Origin: an uncultured Butyricicoccus sp.
Lineage (GTDB): Bacteria > Bacillota > Clostridia > Oscillospirales > Butyricicoccaceae
Length of the DNA: 10,045 nt
NCBI GenBank assembly: GCA_900555465.1
Contig: USLE01000023.1
Span: 1 to 10,045, forward strand
Direction of reading: 5' to 3'
The notes beneath the pieces were generated by a model. It did no database searches, was not told where the DNA came from, and was given only the letters and a program-made list of their open reading frames with translations. The number at the start of each line of letters is the position of its first letter. Position 1 is the first letter of the stretch. The translations under genes were made by a program, and so were the position numbers. Positions 5,319 through 10,045 of the stretch are shown piece after piece.

Positions 5319-6152
5319 TTATTTTTTGAAATCAGTACCGCAGCTGCGCACGCGCCAGGTATTGTTTTCTGCCATGCGCGCTGTATAAACGCAGCTTGCC
5401 ATTGCGGCGGCATCCGAGCCGAGCAGCAGGCGGAACGACGTGTTTTCCGCCGATACGGCGTCCAGTATCAGCTCCGCGCCCTTGTCCGGATCACCTGGCT
5501 GCGTGCCGTGCGTGTCGTCGTGCTCAATGCGGCGCTGGCCCGCGGTCTCCGCGTAGTCCGCAATGGCGTGTTCCGCCTGCGTCAGCGAGCGCCCGGCGAA
5601 ATCCGTGCGGAATGCACCCGGCTCAACCACCATAACCTTGATCCCGAGCGGCCCGACTTCTTTGAGCAGGCTGTTGGACATGCCCTCGAGCGCACACTTG
5701 GTCGCGCCGTAGTAGCCTGAACCCGGCGCGGTTTCGAGCGCGGCCACAGACGAAACGTTGACGATCGCGCCGCGCCGCTGCGCCCGCATATCCGGCAGCA
5801 CTGCCTTGATCAGATCCACCGGGCCAAAGAAATTTGTGGCAAACAGGCGGCTGATCGCCTTGTCTTCGCCTTCCTCGACCGCAGCGCGGTAGCCGTAGCC
5901 CGCATTGTTGACCAACACGTCGATCGTGCCGAAACGATCCTTTGCAGCCTGCACGGCGTTGCAGATCGCGTTCCGGTCTGTCACATCCAGCGGCAGCACC
6001 AGCGCCGTGTCCGGGAATTCAGCCTGAAACGCGGCAAGTGTTTCTGTGTGCCGCGCTGTGACGACTGCGTTCAAGCCCCGGCGCAGCACCGCAAAAGCGA
6101 TGCTGCGGCCCAGCCCGGTCGAGCAGCCTGTAATCAGCCAGGTTTGATTCAT
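5319..6152 (-). CDS. Short-chain dehydrogenase/reductase (SDR family)
   Basis: A classical NAD(P)(H)-dependent oxidoreductase acting on a carbonyl or alcohol substrate in the cytoplasm. The Rossmann motif TGCSTGLG is at residues 8-15. An arginine right after the second strand (TAR, 32-34) favours NADP(H). NNAG occupies 82-85, the structural Asn is N107 and the catalytic Ser S135 (NVSS). The catalytic pair is YGATK (Y148, K152), followed by PGAFRTDF (178-185), the usual post-catalytic loop. At 277 residues it is on the long side of classical SDRs, resembling members annotated as oxidoreductases acting on small aldehydes or ketones; substrate unknown. The ATG at 6152 is preceded by GGAGGAG. Its upstream gap of 63 nt is the largest in the operon and shows no promoter or terminator. 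Confidence 0.93.
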   Translation of the reverse strand: MNQTWLITGCSTGLGRSIAFAVLRRGLNAVVTARHTETLAAFQAEFPDTALVLPLDVTDRNAICNAVQAAKDRFGTIDVLVNNAGYGYRAAVEEGEDKAISRLFATNFFGPVDLIKAVLPDMRAQRRGAIVNVSSVAALETAPGSGYYGATKCALEGMSNSLLKEVGPLGIKVMVVEPGAFRTDFAGRSLTQAEHAIADYAETAGQRRIEHDDTHGTQPGDPDKGAELILDAVSAENTSFRLLLGSDAAAMASCVYTARMAENNTWRVRSCGTDFKK

Positions 6153-6215
6153 ATGTATTCTCCTCCGTCCATTGTATCGTATCAGATTGGTTCCATCAAG
6201 TGCCTCCAGTTCGCG

Positions 6216-6920
6216 TCATTCGGCAGTCTTATTTTGCGCGGGTGTTCGCCTTTGGTGAACGGTCTGCATCACCCGTACAGCCGCATAGGACAACAGGGCA
6301 AAAAGCCACAGGATCGCCAGATAATCCGCAAAGAACAGCAGTACCGGACGCGAAAAGTCGAAAAATGCGAATTCGACCTGTAAAAACATATACTGGGCGA
6401 ATTGATATGCGCCAAAGTCATAGCCGCCGTACAACCCGATCAAAACCGCTGTGATCCACAGGATAGCCTGCCGCAGCCTGGAGGGTTTCCAGCCGAGGCA
6501 GCTGCGCACACGGCTGACCACCATACCCCAGTGCAGTCCCAGATGCAGGCCCATTAGGACAAAGCCCCAGTGGGAGGCCGCGAGATGTATCAGCCGTGCC
6601 GTTGCGGCGCTGCCGAAGGCCGGCACAAAGTCAAATACATAGCGTGACAGCCGGATCCCGCTTATCATCAGGAAAAGCATATCCGCCAGAAGCAGGAAGT
6701 CGACAGCGGTCAGCAGGATACGGACCGCTGTATATTTTCCTTTGCCGAGGCCACGGAACCACTGGCGGTTGAGGATGTGATGCGCGATAAACAGCACCAG
6801 CATCGCCGCGCCGGCCCACTCGTGGGCAAACGGCCCGGTCAGCTGATAGGCCATCAGGACGAAGAGCAGGATGGTCATGGCGATATCGATCAACGGCTTT
6901 ACCGCCTTTGTTTTTTTCAT
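6216..6920 (-). CDS. DUF4405 membrane protein, cytochrome b-like
   Basis: A predicted integral membrane electron carrier. Four main hydrophobic segments are visible (about 10-28, 36-50, 66-88 and 113-132), followed by a further membrane segment near 148-166 and another around 193-215. Histidines sit in or next to the helices: H33, H47/H48, H112, H117, H126 and H130 (for example HHILNRQW and SHWGFVLMGLHLGLHWG), the pattern expected for bis-histidine heme ligation and characteristic of DUF4405 proteins. DUF4405 proteins are found near genes for extracytoplasmic flavoproteins and are thought to move electrons across the membrane. Here it follows a flavodoxin lipoprotein gene by 24 nt. The start MKKTKAVKPLIDIAM gives a short positively charged N-terminus, consistent with topology. 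The family is likely; heme content and electron partners are inferred. Confidence 0.85.
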   Translation of the reverse strand: MKKTKAVKPLIDIAMTILLFVLMAYQLTGPFAHEWAGAAMLVLFIAHHILNRQWFRGLGKGKYTAVRILLTAVDFLLLADMLFLMISGIRLSRYVFDFVPAFGSAATARLIHLAASHWGFVLMGLHLGLHWGMVVSRVRSCLGWKPSRLRQAILWITAVLIGLYGGYDFGAYQFAQYMFLQVEFAFFDFSRPVLLFFADYLAILWLFALLSYAAVRVMQTVHQRRTPAQNKTAE

Positions 6921-6944
6921 GTTTTCATCCTTTCCGATGCCGGT

Positions 6945-7652
6945 TTACCCAATGGCAGACGCGGCCCAGTCCATTGCGTCCTGTGCTGCGTCCGCAACCG
7001 CATTGCGGGAGACAGAAAACCCGTCCTCTACCACCGTCGCGCCGGGCTGCAGTTCCTGTATGGTTGATATCGTGCGCGAGAAGCCGCTGCCGCCATGCGT
7101 GACGAACGGGATGATAGTTTTCCCGGAGAAATCATAGCTTTCCAGGAAGGTGTAGAGCGGCATGGGGAGGTCGCTGTTCCAGTTGGGGTAGCCCAGGAAG
7201 ATAACCGAATAATCGTCCGGGTTTTCGATCTGCGCCGCCAGTTTAGGACGGGCGTTGTCCTGCAATTCATTATAGGCAAACTCGAGCAGCTCGTCGTGCG
7301 TGCCCGGATATTCCTGCACGGTCTCGATCGCAAACAGGTCGCCGCCCACGGACTGCTGGATCGCCTGTGCGATATACTGCGTATTGCCGACCACACCGCT
7401 GTCCGCCGCCACACGGCTTGCGGACGAAACCGTGTCCACGCCGTCGGTCTCCGGGACTGTAAAATAGGCGATCAGGATACGGCCGTCTGCGGCAGGCTGC
7501 GCACTGGTGCCGGATGATGCCGCAGATGCAGGCTGGGAGTCGATCTGTTCCTGTGCGGAAGCAGATGCGTTACTGGTTTCTTCGGGCGCACTGCAGGCGG
7601 TCAGGGCAGCCGCTGCGGTGCACGCCAATACTGCTGCAAGCATTCGTTTCAT
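6945..7652 (-). CDS. Flavodoxin-domain lipoprotein (second of two)
   Basis: A predicted surface lipoprotein with a flavodoxin fold. A Sec-type signal peptide is followed by the lipobox LTAC (C20), then a Ser/Ala/Gln-rich linker (21-57) and the flavodoxin domain from about 58 (RILIAYFTV). The FMN-phosphate loop differs from the textbook form: the strand runs into an insert of about 20 residues before GNTQYIAQAI (90-99), as in a known subgroup of flavodoxin-like proteins. IFLGYPNWNSDLPMPLYTFLE (151-171) is the second FMN loop, and TIIPFVTHGGSGFSRT (179-194) the third. At 235 residues it is complete. AAAGGA upstream supports the ATG. It is a paralogue of the flavodoxin lipoprotein at 9112-9747, with which it shares GGDLFEI/GGDLFAIE, the EYP segment and ARPEI/ARPKL. 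FMN binding is expected; its partner is unknown. Confidence 0.9.
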   Translation of the reverse strand: MKRMLAAVLACTAAAALTACSAPEETSNASASAQEQIDSQPASAASSGTSAQPAADGRILIAYFTVPETDGVDTVSSASRVAADSGVVGNTQYIAQAIQQSVGGDLFAIETVQEYPGTHDELLEFAYNELQDNARPKLAAQIENPDDYSVIFLGYPNWNSDLPMPLYTFLESYDFSGKTIIPFVTHGGSGFSRTISTIQELQPGATVVEDGFSVSRNAVADAAQDAMDWAASAIG

Positions 7653-7672
7653 GCGTTTCGTTCCTTTCTGTA

Positions 7673-8191
7673 TCAGTTGTGATCGGTAAGCTGCGATTCG
7701 TCTGCATCACCCGGCATGAGCTCAAGCGTTGCTGTGCCCGTCATACCGGCCAGCTGCTCCGCGCCGGAATCTGCATGGCCGAGCGGGATCACCGGGACAG
7801 AGGTCTGCGTCATCCAATCGTCATAGAAGATTGCGAGGTTCTGCCCATCCGCCCAGTAGCCCAGATCGCCGACGGCATATTCTCGGGTGGTCTGCTCGGT
7901 ATCCGGAAGCGGGGCTGGGAGCAACATGCCCTTGGCGAAATAAGCGCGTTCGATCAGTTCCATCTCAAGCGGCAGCATTTGTGCAAGCGCGGCAGCGGCC
8001 TGCGAATCGTTCAGCGTGATATAGATCTCTGTCTCGCCGGCTGTCATTTTGACCACGCGGCCCTCGGCGCTTTCGAGGATCGTATCCCCGGGCGCTGCTG
8101 CCTGTGTTGTAGTTGACTCGGGCGCGCCGCAGGCGGCAAGCAGCGCCAGCATGAGCGCAGCAATACAGGCCGCGACAGTTGCTTTCCGCAT
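7673..8191 (-). CDS. Cyclophilin-like fold lipoprotein
   Basis: A predicted exported lipoprotein of 172 residues with the bacterial cyclophilin-like fold. The signal peptide MRKATVAACIAALMLALLAA ends in a lipobox with C21. The domain (about 45-160) shows the usual order: a beta-strand pair ending in EIYITLNDSQAAAALAQMLP (55-74), a variable loop, then EYAVGDLGYWADGQNLAIFYDD (104-125) and the C-terminal hydrophobic strand TGTATLELMP. Such small proteins share the cyclophilin barrel but usually lack evidence of peptidyl-prolyl isomerase activity; function is unknown. The ATG at 8191 is preferred because AAGGAAGG lies 7 nt upstream. An in-frame ATG at 8209 overlaps the hydrolase stop (TGATG) and would add six residues before the signal peptide, but has no good ribosome binding site. 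It lies between the hydrolase and flavodoxin genes of the operon. Confidence 0.8.
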   Translation of the reverse strand: MRKATVAACIAALMLALLAACGAPESTTTQAAAPGDTILESAEGRVVKMTAGETEIYITLNDSQAAAALAQMLPLEMELIERAYFAKGMLLPAPLPDTEQTTREYAVGDLGYWADGQNLAIFYDDWMTQTSVPVIPLGHADSGAEQLAGMTGTATLELMPGDADESQLTDHN

Positions 8192-8208
8192 CAGCATCCC
8201 TTCCTTCA

Positions 8209-9078
8209 TCAGACCAAATGGGACTGCAGATAGTCTGCAATCAGACGAATTGCCGTACTTTCGTCCTCGCCGGAAAAGCCGTGTCCGGCGCCCGGCAGGA
8301 CTTCGAGCGATGCGGAAGGGAAGGCCTCGAGCGCACGCTCGGAAGCGGACAAGGGGACGATGGTATCCGCGTCGCCGTGGAGCAGCAGCACGTCGCTGTC
8401 ATACCCGGCGATGTCCGCATAAATGTCGTATCCCAGCAGGGAAGCGAAATACTCGTGCCCGACCTCCATCCACATGAAATAGTAGGTGTCCGGGATCTCT
8501 TCTTCACTTTGGAACAGCTCATTGGCGCGCTCCGCCATGATACAGGCAGGGTACAGCAGGATCAACCCGCGGATCTCATCGGGATGGTCCGCGGCCGTGA
8601 CCGCGGAGACCGCGCCGCCCTGGCTGGTGCCCATCAGGAACAGATTGTCTGCGTCAATAAAGTCAAGCTCCTGCACCATGCGGATCACCGCTTCCAGATC
8701 TGCCTGCTCGGTCCGCAGGGACATATCCAGCGGGGAACCGTCGCTTTGGCTGCTGTAGCTGCCGCCGCAGAAGTCAAAGCAGTAGACTGCATAGCCCTTT
8801 TCAGCAAGCGCCTGCGCGTAGGGGACACCCACCCGATAGGTGCCGCCGAAGCCGTGTGAGAAGATGACTGCCGGCAGCTTTTCCCCGGCGTCCTGCGGGC
8901 GGTACAGCACGCCGTATATCCGGTTCCCGTTCCGCTCCGCATACAGCTCCTGCGTCGTATACGCATAGGTGGTATCTTCCGCTGCGGCCGACGGGGGCAG
9001 GGCACTAGAAGAAGCTGCGCAGCCGCCTGCCGGGAACAGGCAGAGCAGGAGTGCCAGCATGCAAAATCGCTTTTTCAT
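8209..9078 (-). CDS. Alpha/beta hydrolase lipoprotein
   Basis: A predicted extracytoplasmic serine hydrolase (esterase, lipase or peptidase type). The signal peptide ends at a lipobox-like AGGC with C20. The oxyanion-hole segment is FSHGFGG (73-79). The nucleophile elbow is GTSQGG (150-155, S152), the acid most likely D238 in HGDADTIVP (234-242), and the histidine H266 in GAGHGF. The cap region around 180-225 is acidic and aromatic-rich, resembling bacterial hydrolases of the dienelactone-hydrolase/S9 peptidase-like group. At 289 residues it is full length and all catalytic residues are present, so it should be active; the substrate cannot be deduced. Its start is 33 nt after the stop of the upstream flavodoxin gene. 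Its C-terminal stop overlaps a potential start of the next gene, indicating co-translation. Confidence 0.9.
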   Translation of the reverse strand: MKKRFCMLALLLCLFPAGGCAASSSALPPSAAAEDTTYAYTTQELYAERNGNRIYGVLYRPQDAGEKLPAVIFSHGFGGTYRVGVPYAQALAEKGYAVYCFDFCGGSYSSQSDGSPLDMSLRTEQADLEAVIRMVQELDFIDADNLFLMGTSQGGAVSAVTAADHPDEIRGLILLYPACIMAERANELFQSEEEIPDTYYFMWMEVGHEYFASLLGYDIYADIAGYDSDVLLLHGDADTIVPLSASERALEAFPSASLEVLPGAGHGFSGEDESTAIRLIADYLQSHLV

Positions 9079-9111
9079 GATCCACCTCAGCTTATATGCG
9101 CGGGGCTGCCG

Positions 9112-9747
9112 CTATGCAGCGGGAAATCCGTTTTCTGTCAGATAGCCGGTGATCCCGTTGGTGTCGGACGCGCGCACGAACAGGCCGTCATGCACGGTTG
9201 CACCGGCGGCCGCCTGCCGCACGAAATCCATCGACTGATCAAACTGCTCGGTATCCATCGAGGCGGACTGGGTAAAGGGGTAGACGTCCACGCCGCTGAG
9301 ATCGTAATTTTCCAGGAATGTGCCGATGATCATGGGAGCGGTGTGCCACCAGATCGGGTAGCCGATAAAGATCGTATCATACTGTTCAATGGACTCGGGC
9401 AGGTTCTGGATCTCAGGGCGCGCATTGCTGTCCCGTTCCGCCAGCGCGACCTCGCCGCATTCACTGTAATCCGTCGGATATGGCTCGACAGGCACGATCT
9501 CAAACAGGTCGCCGCCGGTCTGCTCCTGTATCTGGGCTGCCATTTCCGCCGTGTTGCCCGACCATGAGAAATACGCGATCAGGACGCTGGCATCGGCTTC
9601 TTCCGCAGCAGGGGTGTTGTCGGTTTCAGGCGCAGCACCCTGCGCCGGCGACGGTTCGTCAGGGGAAGTGCTGCGTGCCGGCTGGCTGCACGCGGATAAA
9701 GAAAGCAGGACGGCTGCGGCTGTCAGGAGGCTGAAAAACCGTTTCAT
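9112..9747 (-). CDS. Flavodoxin-domain lipoprotein (first of two)
   Basis: A predicted surface lipoprotein of 211 residues. A signal peptide with the lipobox LSAC (C20) leads into a Pro/Ser/Glu-rich linker (21-52), then a flavodoxin domain beginning VLIAYFSWSGNTAEMA (55-70), where SWSGNT is the canonical FMN-phosphate loop. IFIGYPIWWHTAPMIIGTFLE (127-147), with the tandem tryptophans, is the flavin-stacking loop; the third loop is around YPFTQSASM (156-164). The start at 9747 is chosen because it gives a clean signal peptide (MKRFFSLLTAAAVL) and has AGGAG about 9 nt upstream; a longer in-frame ATG at 9819 would run back into the upstream alcohol dehydrogenase gene and bury the signal peptide. 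It lies 37 nt after that gene and pairs with a paralogue at 6945-7652 in the same operon. Confidence 0.9.
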   Translation of the reverse strand: MKRFFSLLTAAAVLLSLSACSQPARSTSPDEPSPAQGAAPETDNTPAAEEADASVLIAYFSWSGNTAEMAAQIQEQTGGDLFEIVPVEPYPTDYSECGEVALAERDSNARPEIQNLPESIEQYDTIFIGYPIWWHTAPMIIGTFLENYDLSGVDVYPFTQSASMDTEQFDQSMDFVRQAAAGATVHDGLFVRASDTNGITGYLTENGFPAA

Positions 9748-9784
9748 GGGGCTATACTCCTTTCGGTCTACCGGACAGAACCGC

Positions 9785-10045
9785 TTACATGCACTCGCAC
9801 AGGATGTCGTAGATCTCATCCCGGCTCAGCTCACGCGGGTTGCACTTGATGATGTTGCAGGTGTCAGCCACCTCGCGGAGCAGCGCGGGGGTGATCTCGA
9901 CCTTGGAGCGCAGCTCGGACATACGGGTGGGCAGGCCGCAGTCGCGGATGAGCTGGATCAGCGCATCGAGTCCGCCCTCAGCGGTATCTTCATCAAAATC
10001 ACCATGCCGACCGCGTTGCTCTCGGCACAAATAGAGATGAAAGAG
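9785..10045 (-). CDS. Iron-containing alcohol dehydrogenase, C-terminal part (possibly frameshifted)
   Basis: The frame is open from the right edge to the stop at 9785 and gives the C-terminal helical domain of a group III (iron-dependent) alcohol dehydrogenase, which reduces aldehydes or oxidises alcohols with NAD(P)(H) in the cytoplasm. The recognisable segments are ALIQLIRDCGLPTRMSEL, then ITPALLREVADTCN, and the terminal signature NPRELSRDEIYDILCECM. The N-terminal cofactor and metal-binding parts lie outside the window. In the outermost 60 bases the reading frame gives an unusual Arg/His/Gln-rich stretch, while the adjacent frame gives ICAESNAVGM, which better resembles the family; a single-base frameshift near 9990-10010 is therefore possible. 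This gene is first in the visible operon, 37 nt before the flavodoxin lipoprotein gene. Confidence 0.75.
   Translation of the reverse strand, partial: LFHLYLCREQRGRHGDFDEDTAEGGLDALIQLIRDCGLPTRMSELRSKVEITPALLREVADTCNIIKCNPRELSRDEIYDILCECM

Noticed and set aside
4624..5388. A 254-codon plus-strand open frame starting in the right IS end
   Set aside because: It overlaps the convincing flavoprotein gene on the minus strand, crosses the IS boundary and has no domain or ribosome binding site.
8179..8859. A 226-codon plus-strand open frame
   Set aside because: It is the complement of the alpha/beta hydrolase gene, whose catalytic motifs and ribosome binding site are clear.

Overview
The window looks like a chromosomal accessory region of a GC-rich anaerobic Firmicute, most likely a gut Clostridia of the Oscillospirales type. 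This rests on strong AGGAGG-type ribosome binding sites, small exported lipoproteins with Firmicute-style lipoboxes, and protein families (MepA-like MATE, DUF4405, cyclophilin-like lipoprotein, flavodoxin lipoproteins, clostridial iron alcohol dehydrogenase) that commonly occur in that group. No rRNA, tRNA or CRISPR array was seen.

Layout. (1) Positions 1-1983 form a divergent pair: a MerR-family regulator on the minus strand (cut by the window edge) and a MATE-family efflux pump on the plus strand. They share a compact regulatory region at 486-537. The pump promoter has the 19-bp spacer typical of MerR-activated promoters. The regulator promoter points the other way and its -10 overlaps the pump -10, so the regulator probably controls both. 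(2) A strong hairpin terminator lies at 2026-2064. (3) A complete IS21-family insertion sequence occupies 2161-4739. It has istA and istB, imperfect TG...CA terminal inverted repeats, a 5-bp target duplication (CGAGG), and matching arrays of 22-bp-spaced repeats at both ends. (4) From 4756 to the right edge, eight genes lie on the minus strand with short gaps, so they probably form one operon entering from the right. In transcription order they are: iron-containing alcohol dehydrogenase (partial, perhaps frameshifted), flavodoxin lipoprotein, alpha/beta hydrolase lipoprotein, cyclophilin-like lipoprotein, second flavodoxin lipoprotein, DUF4405 b-type cytochrome-like membrane protein, short-chain dehydrogenase/reductase, and a flavoprotein with a four-cysteine motif like iron-sulfur flavoproteins.

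How it may work together. The minus-strand operon combines cytoplasmic pyridine-nucleotide and flavin enzymes, a likely heme-binding membrane protein and four predicted surface lipoproteins, two of which are flavodoxins. The combination suggests an extracytoplasmic redox or detoxification system, but this is inference from gene content; no substrate can be read from the sequence. The IS inserted 11 bp beyond the stop codon of the last operon gene, between it and the hairpin at 2026-2064 that was probably its terminator. Operon read-through would now run antisense across istB and istA.
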